From: Persea americana
Taxonomy: Eukaryota > Streptophyta > Magnoliopsida > Laurales > Lauraceae
Length of the DNA: 64,000 nt
Reading direction: 5' to 3'
NCBI GenBank assembly: GCA_029852735.1
Contig: CM056816.1
Location: 3,003,001-3,067,000 of the forward strand
Below, one piece after another: positions 1 through 11,877 of the stretch; within the stretch, counting starts at the first letter, position 1; every line of letters starts with the position of its first letter. The position numbers and the translations under genes are program-made. The notes beneath the pieces were generated by a model that searched no databases, was not told the DNA's origin, and saw nothing but the letters and a program-made list of their open reading frames with translations.

Positions 1-402
1 CGGAATGTTCTGGCCAATTCCATCAGGAACGGAACGGAATTGACAGCTATGGTTTGAATAATTGACTTGTATATGTTCACATCTCTATGGTACATTATGC
101 ATATATTTTGTAATTTTTTTTATGGAGTAATTTTTTACCTGATCTACAAAGTAATTTCTTCTCATTGTGAACTTTGCAAAACACTTTCTCATTTTCTTAG
201 CATCATTTTAATTTGTATGGACTTGCATGTTATTTGAAAGAAATTTTTTCTGTGCCCTCCATTTTTTATTGTTTGCTATTACCTTGATGTGCAGTATTAG
301 ATTTTTTTTTTTTTTTTTTACATATGCATTTCTAGGAATCTTTTTGAAATTTTCCATAAAAAGATGGCTTTATTGTCATCCTAATTTCCTTTTCTTTTCT
401 AG

Positions 403-3400
403 TGATGGGTTCCATGCAATGGCCATTATTGAAGTTGGATATTAATGGATCGCTAAGAGCAGATGGTCAAAGCTGTCAAGAAGCAAGAAGTAACCGTAAT
501 GGTACTTTAATGGGTGGGCTTGGTGGTGGTTCTGGTGGGACAATCCTCCTTTTCCTTCAAGCACTTAAACTTGGAACAAACTCATCTTTATCTGTTGCTG
601 GTGGTAGAGGAGGACCAGTAGGCGGTGGCGGCGGTGGTGGGGGGAGAGTTCATTTTGATTGGTCAAACATAGCCACAGGGCATGAATATGTTCAGATTGC
701 TACTATAAATGGTACAATTGACACTAGGTATGCTTTTCTCTGTTTCATTAGAAATAGCAAAAATCAGAGAATGAAGTTCCATCCGTATCTGTATTATATG
801 TTCACCAATTATTGTTCCATGAAATATTTATTTAAAATTTTGATGTAATTGTGCCAGTTTGGCACTTTGGATATTTTACAAGGCATTCTAGGCGAAAAAA
901 AAAAATGACAGGAACATACTTGTAAATATGATATGAATTTATTAATAATAAAACCATAAGCATTTTTGTGCTATATAATTGTTGAGCAACAATCCTTAAA
1001 GCACTGTGTGGCACTTTCTTCTTCCTCCTTTCTTTTCCTTCTTTCCTCTTCTTCCTTCTTTCATCTTCTCTTCCATCAATTAAAATACAAAAGCATATTA
1101 CTTATTGTTTTGTCAATGGTGTAAACAGGATATGTTGAATGCTTTGGTCAACTGCCTATATGGAAGAGTTTTTTCTTTCTTCTTCTTTTTTTTTTTTTGA
1201 AGGCAACATTAAATTATACTAAAAGAAGAAAATGAATAAAAAGAACACCCAAGGAAAGGCTATACTAGGGTACACGAGACAATGCCCAACAATGAAATTA
1301 ATACAAAATCACCTCCCAAAGTGACGATCTATCTACCCCCTCCCCTGTTTAGCTAGAGAGTGGGCCAGCCCATTGGCCAACCTCACCACATGACAAAACT
1401 CTACACGATATTGGAAACCAAAGCTTTAATCTCATCGAAGCAAAGTGAAGCTTCCATGGCTTAAACATTCCATTCTTCATCCAAGCCATAGCATTATGCA
1501 AGTCACTCTACACAATGAGAACACCCTGAAATGAGCGATTGAAGAACGTCAATGAAGACCTCAGCTTCATTGGAGTCCTTAATCCCTACCCCTTTAGAGA
1601 ACCCAGAATTTCACCTTATCATTATGAAGCACCCCTCCGATACTTGCCGGACCTGGCTTGCCCCTAGCTGCTCCATCCACATTAAACTTGAGAATACCAA
1701 TGGAGGCATGCCCCAAAGAACATTTTGCTTCTCCTTGCCCAAACCACATTGTGTGCAAACTTCCCAATTGAACAATATATGTGTCGAGTTAGAATCAGAA
1801 AATCCTACCTGATTGAAGCCCACTTAGCAATCCTAAGGGAGATCACATAAAGAATATCCTCTTTAGCAGTCAAAGCACCCCTAACAATCTTGTTATTCCT
1901 TTCCTTCCATACTGACCAAAGAATTGCAAAAGGAATAATCATCAAAAGACAAGGAATGCAAGCGAAAAAAGACCCCTCCACCATGACCCCACTGACTCTG
2001 GGAGAGATCTAGGAAAACACCTAGACAGACTGCAACTGTGAATGAAATGACGCCACAATAAGTAATGCTATTTGGAGGAGTGTTAATTGTTACTGATGAA
2101 AGGAGTAGTGGGTTTGTGCTATTAACTATTTTACTGATGAAGGAGTCAACTCCGGGAGAGATCTCGGAAAACGCCAGGAAGACTGCAACTGCGAATGAAA
2201 TGACACCACAAGAAGTAATGCTATATGAAGGAGTGTTAATTGTTACTAATGAAAGGAGAAGTGGCTTTGTGCTATTAACTAATTTACTCTTTATTTTTCT
2301 TTCTATTTTATTTTATTTTTTTCTGGAGAATGTATCTTTGTTACTTATCTCAATGTTGTTTTTTTTAAAGGTATCCATAACTTGTATTTTTCTCCACTTA
2401 ATTCCTTTTTCTCCTTTATTTAAGCTGATGGGCTATTTTGTATCAAGTTGATTCTGGAAACTCCACTTTTATTCAAGCCACACTGTCAACATGACAGCAA
2501 CTGTAGAAAAACTCTATTTGGCTCCTCGTTTGGAAGAAACCCATATGAGTTGTACCTAATACTTATATATTCTTTTTGTGCCCAGTGTTAATAACCAGTT
2601 ACACCAAAAGCTTGAGGTTTTGGTAAACGGCATAAACATTTATATCAACCCCCCTCAAACGGGAAGCCGTTCGAATTCGAAACCCAACAGGCAGACAAAA
2701 GACATATGGAACAGATGTACTAGACGGACTAGACACACAGATGGAGGTAACATGCCTCCCACGGGTTTCGAACTCATGAACTCTGGCTTTGATATCATGT
2801 TAATGACCAATAACACCAAAAGCTCGAGTTTTTGCTGTTTCTGGTTATTAACACCCAGAACAACAGCTTATAACTTCAAGTTGGTTATATTTAGTCTATC
2901 TTTATTCTTATAAATGCATCAGTTTAGGTACGGTGGACATGAAGGAACATGCATGTAATCTAAGGGAAGCTGGCGCAATGGAGAGCTTGTGCAGTGCGTT
3001 TTCCCCTAGTTGTCAGAAGTAACTCAGTGGGAAGAAGTGGAACTTACTCTTGCGGTTGGATCCCATCCATTCATCATATGGCATTTCAACTTGTATAATA
3101 GACAGAATCTATATATTCGGGCAACGTTTGCCTATTATGGTGTCCAATGGGTCCTAAGGTGTAGTCCAGATTATAACCTGTTAAAGAAACAGGCTCTGGT
3201 TAGAATTCCAGGGACGGCTTATCAGGCCTGTATCTATGTCCATGCCCACTGTAGCCAGTCTGGATCCGGGTGGAATCTGTAGGCACTTTCGACCCCTACC
3301 AGCATCAGTGTGGTAACAAAATGGCTTCCCTTTTAACTTTTTCCACATCAGTGATAGACTGTGATATCAATCTATTATTATTTCAAAACCAATTGGTTAG

Positions 3401-6400
3401 TATATCCATGATCATCTTCTTGTAGTGTAGCGATTTGTCATCATGGTAGGATAATCTTATCTTCATAAAGCTAGAGAAATTCGTTACAAGATTTGCAATT
3501 CTAATCACTGCTTTGTCCAAGTCATGTTTGGTGGGTGCAGTTATACCCTCTAACCATCTGTCCCTCCTTTCCCCGTTATCATTTTTTTTGGTCAAGAGTT
3601 CAGTATATGTACGTTACAAAACTCATCTCTACTATTCTGATTCCCGTGTCACAATTTTGAAAACTCACAGCATTCATGCTTCCCGTCTTCTGCCTTCCGA
3701 GAGTCTAGATATCAGCTGCATGCTGTAACAAAAGATGACATTCTGAAGTGAGCTGGTTTTTCAATATATTTGGAGGTGGGTCCTTGGAACTAACATAAAA
3801 TCACATGCTTTAGATAGAAGAAAATGATGGGCTCATGCGTCTGAAACTTCTGGTCCATGACAAGCTATAGGACATTTCCAACCAAGTTTTTTTTTTAAGA
3901 GATAAGCTGTTATGTTACCACCACCACTGCCACCATCACCAAACCCTTATCCCAGCTATCTGGGGTCAGCAGATAAGTTGTCATTTACAAATTATTCATT
4001 CATTTTTTTTCTCTGGTGTACCATACATATTTCATCACTTTCATAATCATAATGCTTCCACCTAAGAGCACTTGTTTTTTTCCTTTATTATTTTTTGTCC
4101 CTTTCAATTTGTGCTTTGTCTCCCTCTACTCAGAAGCACTTTAGGGCTTTCTCCAGTTGTCCTCATATTTTCCCCTTTAAATTTCATTTACTACAGCGGG
4201 GGGCTCGGCAGCAGTGGTGGTGGTGGTGGAGAGAAGGGTACAGTCACAGGAAAGAAGTGTCCTAAAGGACTTTATGGCACATTCTGTAATGTACGTCTGA
4301 TTCATTGGTCTTTGTTTCTCTTCATTTTAATTATCACTGTATTAGTTCTGTCAGCCTCTTGTATTACTGTTAAATATTGCGTGTGTTATTGAATCCATAC
4401 TGTTCGAATTTGTATTTTTTTGCTTATTTATTGCTAAGCATTATTATTGTAAGAAACCATGTACCAATCCAACAGCTTAAGCTGATAGGTGGAAAGCCCA
4501 AACAGGAATATGAAGCCCTGTCTAACTTAGGTCTTGGGTGATGTGGGATGTGGGACTTCCCAAAACTCCCCATCACGTGCAAGCCCAACAGATTTCATGG
4601 ATAGGCCTGCCACGTGGGCTAGACAAGAACAACAAGAGTCACATGGGCAACACAAGAACGACGAGATCGAAACCCGCTCTGATACCATGTAAGAAACCAT
4701 GTACCAACCCAAAAGCTTAAGCTGATAGGTGGAAGGCCCAAACACGTATACGAAGCCTTGTCCAACTTAGGACTTGGGCGATGTGGGATGTAGGACTTCC
4801 CAACAGTTATGAATAGTTTTATACATGAATAAATCACTAGACACTCCTTTATAGTAACTGTCATCCCAGCGTGTCGAAGAGATGTCTGCAGTACATAAAT
4901 TCTCCATGTATACTTTTGAAAGGCCTGTCCTTTTTCTGGTTCATAAAAAGCACACATTTATTTTCATGGAGAGAAGTCAATAATTGTTGCTATCATTGCT
5001 GTTTAGGAGCTGCTAAATAATTAATGCCATCGTTGCTGTTTATGAATTGTTAAGTACAGAAACTGTTTCTATTTCTTCATCCTTAGCATGCATAAACTAA
5101 AATGTGGTACAAAAATAAGTAATGCTGTGAATTGCATCTGCTGCTGTCTGGTGAGTTACTAGCTGTCAATTACATATTACACAAAACAGGCGAATAGCAT
5201 GCTTTGTGGCCAGTTTTTGTGGACAAAATAAGCAACGCCTGTAAAGTTGGTTTTGTTTTTTTTGCTGTTTTTTAAGTGGTCAATTTGGTCACTGTATTCT
5301 TAATGTTCTGATGGGTCCTCTGTTTCTTTTTTCTTTTTTTATATAGTTCTGTGTGGGGCATTGTATTCCTTTGGTGCTGTTGTAGCCTTTTGTTTATATA
5401 TATATATATATATATATTTGTAATTCAGCAAAAAATGGAAAAAAGAAAAGAAAAAAAGCATGCTTTATGATCATCATGTAGTGTACCGGATCAATGTACT
5501 CCTTTTTTTTCAAGCAAAAACAAAAAAGTACTCATTTTTTTCCTTCTCTGCTTGACACTTGGATTTTTAGACCTTGCGGTTATAAAAGGTGTATCTGGCT
5601 TATTGTGAACAGAACAGAACATATTATTTATGCATGTGAGAGTCACATTTGGGACTGTCATCTGTAACATGTTGATGATATTCCCAACCAGTTATTTCAT
5701 GTTCTTTGAATGTATAGAATGCTATCAGTAGTTTTTTGTCAGCTATATATATGAATTATGTATGTGATAGATTTTGTTGGTTTTAGTCAAAATTGTTGCT
5801 TCACCTGTAAGTTGAAATGGTGTTCCTTGTATTGTTTCCTTTATGTTTCTTATGAGCGTCATAAATTTCCAGGAGTGCCCTGTTGGCATGTACAAAGACG
5901 TTGATGGATCTGATTATTCACTTTGCTCTCCCTGCTCACTGGAGCTTCTTCCTCAACGTGCAGCCTTCATTTATGTGCGAGGTAATTACTTTTTCTGGGA
6001 TATAGTTTTTGCCCATTGCTCCTTCATGCTCCTGTATGTAGCGCATAATTAATAGATTTTTTAGTTGTCCTTTCATTTCTATTTACAGTTTCCCCCCTTT
6101 ATTTTTGTTAAATGGTGATGCTAGTTTAAATTATCTATTCTCTGTAGGAGGAGTTGCTCAATCATCTTGTCCATATAAATGTGTATCTGAAAAGTATCGG
6201 ATGCCAAGCTGCTATACACCCCTCGAAGACCTGATATATACATTTGGAGGACCATGGCCTTTTGCACTTCTCCTATCCTTCACTTTAGTCGTCCTAGCTG
6301 TTATATTAAGTGCTCTACGAACTAAATTGGTTGGACCGGATTATGCATATCAGGCTACCAATACTATCGATCATCATGGTCCTCATACTTCCCCATATCT

Positions 6401-9400
6401 CTTGTCACTTGCAGAGGTAACTGTCTTATCAAACTCTAACCCTCTCCCTCGTCAATTGTATGATTTTGAAGCAGGAGTTTGCACTTTCTGAATATGTGGT
6501 ACTGCTCTGAAGGTTTATGTTCTGATAAATTCTGGCCTCATGATTTTATCTAAATCTAGGTGCGGGGGACCAGCAGAGCTGAGGAAACTCAGAGCCATGT
6601 GCATAGAATGTATTTCATGGGTCCCAATACCTTTAGAGAACCCTGGCATCTTCCTTACTCTCCACCTGATGCAATTATTGATATTGTGTAAGAAGAGTTT
6701 TAACTTATTAGGACCTTGAGTTTAATACTTGATTGGCTGTGCAAGTGCATTTGTGCTTCTGCTCATATAAGTTCTTCACTAAAACGGTCAAATTGTGACT
6801 ACAGATATGAAGATGCTTTCAACAGATTCATAGATGAGATAAACTCTGTTGCTGCATATGAGTGGTGGGAAGGTTCAGTTCATAGCATTCTGTCAGTGCT
6901 AGCTTATCCTTGTGCTTGGTCTTGGAAACAGTGGCGTAGGAGAAATAAGATACATCGCCTTAAGGAATATGTTAAATCGGAGTATGACCACGCATGCCTT
7001 CGTTCTTGCAGATCACGGGCACTCTACAAAGGGATGAAGGTTTGTCTCACATGATAGTTTTTTTCAGCTCATTATGTTTTAGTAAACTGTCTTCTCCTGT
7101 TGACTTGATTCCTGTGAGTTATTTCTTTTGATTCAAGTCATCCAGGCTCACACGCATATCTTCAAATTATTTTCTGTTAAGATTTTTTTTTACAACCATT
7201 TTCCTAAAAGAGTATTAATTTGGATGTAGGAGCTTACTTACAGTGGTTCATAATTTGATAAGTAGAAACCTACTTTGTACTAGGTTCTGAAACAAGACAA
7301 GTTTTCGATCTTTGATCGAGCTGGGATTGGGTTGGTTTCTGCAGGATTATGTTGGCATGTCTTTCATTTTAGTCTCACTATATCTGTTGGGGCTAAATAA
7401 TTGCCAAAATGGTCCTTGCAAGTATTTTGAAGTCTGGATTTGGGCCCGAGAATCTTAACTGATTTCATTTAAATGTGAGTGTTTCTGTTTTCTATTCATT
7501 TTCCAACTTTCCTTTTTAAAGCTCCTGTATATAGGTGTTAGGATCATCTATTGAAGTGTTTTTTTTTTTTGCTTAGTTTGTCATCTCCTATATATATATA
7601 TATAAATATATATATATATAGGGAGGTGCTCCTATGAGAGATATCTCTCACCTTATATGAGAGATATGGGTGGGGGCCCTCACATTTAAGTTATTGGCAT
7701 TGGATATGGATGTGAGGGCCCCCACCCAATCTCTCATATAAGGTGAGAGATATCTCTCATAGGAGCATGTCCCATATATATATATATATATATATATGCA
7801 GATAAGTGGTTTTTTTTCACGACCTTACTTGAACAGGATCTGTTCTTTAGGTTTGTACATCTGTATCCTTGAGTGCTAAAGATAAGTGGTTTCTTTTATC
7901 TGATGATATAACTGGACGGATTCAAAATTCTGTGTCATTGAGTTTGTCAAAACTTGTAATATTGTACTATAAGTTACAAAAATCATGTTTAAGCTTCTGT
8001 CAATGTGTCCAGTGCTCCTGGGGAATCATCTTAGTTATCTATGGAGTTCGCATTGAATGATTGTTTCGAGTAGTAGTTCTGGAATTACATTTCTTCTGTC
8101 ACTTTATCAATTTTATTCAAGTAATGACATTTACAGGTTGGTTCAACACCAGATTTGATGGTTGCGTACATTGATTTCTTTCTTGGTGGGGATGAGAAGA
8201 GGCTAGATGTTGCATCTAATGTTTCACGGAGATTCCCCATGTGTATTATTTTTGGTGGTGAAGGAAGTTATGTGTCACCTTACAATCTTCACACTGACAC
8301 TCTTCTTAGCAATCTTCTCGGCCAGGTACTATTCTTTCATTTATTAATTAATTGATTTATTTATTTTTGGAGTATAGTGTTCCATATTCGTTTTTGAAAT
8401 CATTTGAAGTATGAAGAATCATAGTTTATAGTAATTCACAATTGTCTAAGAAAATGTCCTTTTCTCCAGTATGTTCCAGCAACAATATGGAATAGGTTCA
8501 TTGCTGGTTTCAATGCACAAGTAAGGACAGTGAGGCAAGGATGCATTCGATCTGCACTACTTCCTGTGATTAATTGGATCAATAGTCATGGAAATCCCCA
8601 ACTTGGGGTCCATGGTGTTAGGGTTGAGCTCGGATGGTTCCAGGCCACTGCGTCTGGCTACTACCAGTTGGGTGCCTTGGTGGCAGTGGATGATGTTGTT
8701 GTATACGATATGCGCCAGTTGGACAAAAGCAGTAATGACCATCTAAGGTACCCGCAAAAAATTGAACACAGGTTACTGTTTGCGAATCAATTGAACATTC
8801 CCATGTATCATATATTCTATCATCTTGCTGATTAACTAGATTGTGCTGTGTGTTTTCCATATTGCAGGAAAGGCACAGTTGCCGGACGTAAGGTCCTTAA
8901 GCAGTTGCAGCAGAGCCAACCAAATACCAACCATGCATTGTCCCGTAAAAGGGTAACTGGAGGATTGAATGGGGGGATAATAAATGAAACCACTCTACGA
9001 TCGTTGGAGTATAAAAGGAATTTCCTCTTTCCTTTTTCGCTTCTATTACACAATACCAGGCCCATTGGCCACCAGGTAATATGATTGTATCATATCACTA
9101 CTCCAGTCCTATTTGTTGCAAACCAACCTTATCACCATATAGGTCAATGATCAATCACCACACAGCACAATGCCTGTGTTGTGTGCCCAGCTATGACCAC
9201 ACACATGGTCAATGGGAGGAGTGGGCCTTTTTTCTTTTTAGATGGCCTAAAATTCACTCAGATTGGATGAATATAACTATCATTTTGAGGGCATTCAAAT
9301 CTAACAAGCACAGCAATTTGCTCCAGTGATCAATCACCCCTTTTCTAATTGTGTAATTCTCTCAATTCACAGTCAATAGTGCCAATCTGGTAGTGGGGCC

Positions 9401-9409
9401 CACCTGGTT

Positions 9410-9456
<47 letters not shown>

Positions 9457-11877
9457 GGGATCATTTGGCATTGTGATTTAGAAAGATCTCATTGATCCTA
9501 GGGCTGTGGAAAAGATCAGCCCGGTCACATCATCCTAATCCCTTGATCTTTTGCCCAAATACTGATCATTTAAGTGTGTAGATACGTTTCGTCAGCAAGC
9601 ACATCCACACCATGTATATGGTGCAACCCCATTTTTTGCCCCACTTGTGATCAATCTAATCCTTTACATTGACTACCCCCAATGAATTGGCTCACACTCA
9701 TTACACCTAAGTTCAATGTGGGATTAAACTTAGAAGAAAGATACATCTTTAAAACCATTAAACTTTGAGGCCATTAAATCAAGGCTAAAGGGTGATGGGG
9801 CTCGTTTTTTGCCCAACCCTAATTGACAATGAGGCCTTTTTATCCCCCTACCCCCAGCAGATTCATTCACGCGGTGGGCTCACAAGGAAAGTGTGAAGAT
9901 GTGCACCCTAAAACTTTCCTTAGTTTCCTAATGCTTGGCACTTGATCATTGCCATATACCTGCGTCTGTATTCACCATGCTTATTTAAGCTAGGTAAGCA
10001 CCTCTTAGTGGAGCTTATTAGTTGCATGACTCATGGGTGGGTGGGGGTAATGGAATGGTTCTATTGCATATTAGAGTAGGAACAATAATCAGCCATATCA
10101 AGTTATTGTAACACTTGATTTAGTTATTCTCGGAGTTTTGAGGTTTATAAGTTGTTATCAAAATTCAATTTTAAGGTGCATATTGGTTGGATGAGTGCCC
10201 AATTTGGTCTGTGGCAATTCATGAGGGGCACTGAGTGTGAGAGGTGTGGGTGTGGGTGGTTTGATCACAGGTGGACTTACCTGTTTATATTTGAACAAAA
10301 TTATATACCATTCTTACCATTTCTTGATATTGGTTTGTTTCAGGACACAGTGCAGCTACTTATTACTATCATGCTATTAGGAGATTTCACTGTTACCCTT
10401 CTTACATTGATTCAGTTCTATTGGATGTCTATCGGAGCATTTCTTGCTGCCTTGCTTATTCTTCCTCTATCCTTGCTTTCTCCATTTCCTGCTGGTCTGA
10501 ATGCCCTTTTCAGTCAAGTGCCTCGAAGATCTTCACTTGCCCGTGTTTATGCATTGTGGAATGCTACATCTCTGTCAAACATTGTAAGTAATTGCTTAAA
10601 ATGGTTATCAGTGTTTCACAGTCACTCTTTTCATGACAAACATTAGCGTATATTAGCAGTTTTTTTTTTCTTTTTCTTTTTTTGTCTATCTAGTGTCAAT
10701 CGGATCCATGTTGGAGGATTGAGTATGAGGGGACTGCCTATGTTTGTGTTGCATTTATCCACACTTCATCTGCATGCAATGATTTTGACTTTTTGCAGGT
10801 TGTGGCTTTTATCTGTGGCCTTCTTCATTATGGATTTTGCACATCTAGGGTTCCTGAGGAAGGCAATGCATGGAACACAAGGTGTGTGTATCTTTTTGTA
10901 TCTTATCCTTTGTCCATATTCGTAAAATGAAACCAAAAAGGAAAGGATGAAACAAAGAATTATATCATTTAGACCTCAACTAGATGGGTAAGGCCTTGGG
11001 TGTGTAGAGTAGGGAGTTCTGTGCTTGGAGTTCCGTTCTGAATAGCGCCATCAAGGAATAACTGCATAATTGAAAACAAAGTTTTTCTTTCTTTGTTTCT
11101 TTTCATAGCATCCCTCTCATATAATGATCCTGGAACCTTTCCCTGGGTGGGAGAATGCATTAACCACCGTTCTAATTGCATGTTTGGCATAGTCTTTCAG
11201 TTGATTGGGTGTTTCTAGACTGTTTTGTTCAATCCTTTATGAAGTAAAATGATGAATCAGCTTCGGTTTTCAATTCTTGTCAGCATGAGCAAAATAGTGC
11301 TTTCCAAAAAAAAAAGCGATAAAATGGTGCCTTTTGATGCAGTCTTATCCATTTGCTTCATTAATCAGTCTTTTCTGGATAGACCAAGGATTTCATAATG
11401 CATTACTGGTGCCAAGCTCAGACCGAGCCTGTCTCAACTTAGTATTGAAGATGCTGCTATATATACCCAATTGAGGTACAAGCCTGGTTTTCATCAGATC
11501 TGTTCATTCACTGACTCCATTTAGAAGTCATGGAAGAAGTCTGCGAATTATCAGTCCTTAATAATCTTATTGGGTGTTGGTTTGGACCTATGCCTTTGCA
11601 TCACATACTCCCTGACAATGGGAGATAATTGAGTGCACTGCCAACCCTGAACCAGGAAGAAAATTCTGACTTTCTAATGCTAATTTGCATGGATAGGGAG
11701 GGTGAGAACTGGTGGGTTTTGCCGACATCTCTTCTCATCATTAAATCATTGCAAGCTCGGTTTGTGGACTGGCACATTGCAAACCTTGAGATTCAAGATC
11801 TTTCTCTGTTCAGTCAAGATCCTGAGAGCTTCTGGGGTGATGTTGTGACAACCCAATTCTCAGCTAGAAGAAGTTGA
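403..11877 (+). CDS. Glycine-rich, cysteine-rich multi-pass membrane protein, 3' part (partial at the left edge)
   Basis: Twelve exons join in frame with GT-AG junctions: 403-727, 4197-4290, 5873-5981, 6148-6416, 6560-6687, 6805-7039, 8137-8325, 8470-8747, 8868-9075, 10344-10583, 10799-10881 and 11697-11877 (stop TGA 11875-11877). About 778 residues are visible. In order they show a Gly-rich segment (GGGSGG, then eight consecutive Gly), a short Cys-rich region with CPKGLYGTFC and ECPVGMYKD (TNFR/EGF-like spacing), a hydrophobic helix in exon 6148-6416 (WPFALLLSFTLVVLAV), a long soluble region (FMGPNTFREPWHLPYSPP, LRSCRSRALYKGM, DFFLGGDEKR, RFPMCIIFGG), then several membrane helices in exons 10344-10583 and 10799-10881, and a short tail. 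This matches the large plant family annotated as glycine-rich protein (Arabidopsis At4g32920/At5g11700/At5g47020 group), recognised from memory. Family members are about 1,400 residues, so the N-terminal half lies left of the window. Biochemical function is not known to me. The first exon begins inside a codon, after a pyrimidine-rich acceptor at 401-402. Confidence 0.9.
1185..1999 (-). mobile_element. L1-type LINE 3' remnant (zf-RVT/RNase H part)
   Basis: Read on the minus strand, degenerate frames show the end of an L1-type ORF2: an ILWSVWKERNNK-like stretch (around 1930-1890), then an RNase H start, ILKFNVDGAARGKPGPA-like (around 1695-1645). The tail is a T run on the plus strand (about 1188-1199), i.e. 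poly(A) of a minus-strand element. Frameshifts interrupt the reading frame, so it is dead. The same VLKFNVDGAARG motif recurs in the LINE at 38452-39680, so both belong to one L1-like family. The 5' boundary is approximate and no target-site duplication was found. Confidence 0.75.
2000..2290. repeat. 154-bp tandem duplication
   Basis: Two diverged copies lie head to tail: 2000-2153 and 2154 to about 2290. Both start GGGAGAGATCT and share GACTGCAACTG, GAATGAAATGACRCCACAA and GGAGTGTTAATTGTTACT at a constant 154-bp offset. The sequence is non-coding, and one copy has stops in the frame that is open in the other. It directly abuts the 5' side of the LINE remnant. Confidence 0.8.
2585..2854 (-). 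mobile_element. TRIM/SMART-like mini-retrotransposon remnant
   Basis: Two short related direct repeats start with TGTTAATRACC at 2586 and 2798 and share ACACCAAAAGCTYGAG. Just inside the right one is GCTTTGATATCA (2786-2797), a diverged reverse complement of the initiator-Met tRNA primer-binding site. Just inside the left one is CCCCCCTC, a polypurine tract read on the minus strand. There is no coding capacity. The outermost 14 bp (2585-2598, GTGTTAATAACCAG) are exactly repeated in inverted orientation at 2841-2854, which is unusual for an LTR element. The right repeat appears truncated. Confidence 0.5.
3918..3975 (-). repeat. RTE-type LINE 3' tail relic
   Basis: A CCACCATCACC microsatellite is followed by CCTTATCCCAGCTATCTGGGGTC. 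This is the reverse complement of the characteristic 3' end of plant RTE LINEs (compare the sense copy ending at 42680, ACCCCAAGATAGTTGGGACA). Only the terminal 50-60 bp remain. Confidence 0.55.
4448..4805 (-). mobile_element. TRIM element with two 118-bp LTRs
   Basis: Two 118-bp direct repeats, 4448-4565 and 4688-4805, begin TGTAAGAAACCATGTACC; the right one ends CCCAACA, giving TG...CA ends. Abutting the right LTR is GCTCTGATACCA (4676-4687), the exact reverse complement of the initiator-Met tRNA primer-binding site TGGTATCAGAGC. CTCCCC at the inner edge of the left LTR is the polypurine tract, so the element points to the minus strand. Flanks ATTAT (4443-4447) and GTTAT (4806-4810) look like a 5-bp target-site duplication with one mismatch. 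The 122-bp interior has no ORF. It lies in the 4291-5872 intron of the glycine-rich gene. Confidence 0.88.
5395..5417. repeat. (TA)n microsatellite
   Basis: A pure TA dinucleotide run in the 4291-5872 intron. The rest of that intron right of the TRIM element is AT-rich with no recognised feature. Confidence 0.9.
7621..7773. mobile_element. 153-bp near-palindromic foldback MITE inserted in a (TA)n tract
   Basis: The left arm, GGGAGGTGCTCCTATGAGAG..., and the right arm, ...CTCTCATAGGAGCATGTCCC, pair over about 65 bp, leaving a loop of about 20 bp around 7690-7710. Both sides are long TA repeats (about 7591-7620 and 7774-7798), consistent with a TA target preference. Internal palindromes (GAGAGATATCTCTC) occur in each arm. 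No coding capacity. It lies in the 7040-8136 intron of the glycine-rich gene. Confidence 0.8.
9076..10343 (+). other. 1.27-kb intron of the glycine-rich gene
   Basis: It separates ...PIGHQ from DTVQLL.... Apart from the CT microsatellite at 9412-9454 I see only diverged non-coding sequence. Around 9755-9800 there is resemblance to repeated segments near 20755 and 26930. Confidence 0.6.
9412..9454. repeat. (CT)n microsatellite
   Basis: About 21 CT units, uninterrupted, in the 9076-10343 intron. Confidence 0.95.

Larger units (their letters stand above)
728..4196 (+). other. 3.5-kb intron of the glycine-rich gene, loaded with retroelement debris
   Basis: The donor follows codon fragment AG at 727 and the acceptor is CTACAG at 4191-4196. 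Joining them gives ...IDT-S-GGLGSS..., as expected for the family, so no exon is needed in between. The interval holds an L1-type LINE remnant, a 154-bp tandem duplication, a TRIM-like element and an RTE tail, listed separately. Open frames near 3010-3282 have no recognisable domain and are not needed to join the flanking exons. Confidence 0.75.

Noticed and set aside
2670..2790. Possible tRNA (GTTCGAATTCGAAACC and GGTTTCGAACTC)
   Set aside because: There is no acceptor stem, D arm or anticodon arm; the motifs lie inside the TRIM-like element.
3010..3282. 90-codon frame in the first visible intron of the glycine-rich gene as an extra exon
   Set aside because: Joining 727 to 4197 directly reproduces the expected family sequence in phase, and this frame shows no domain.
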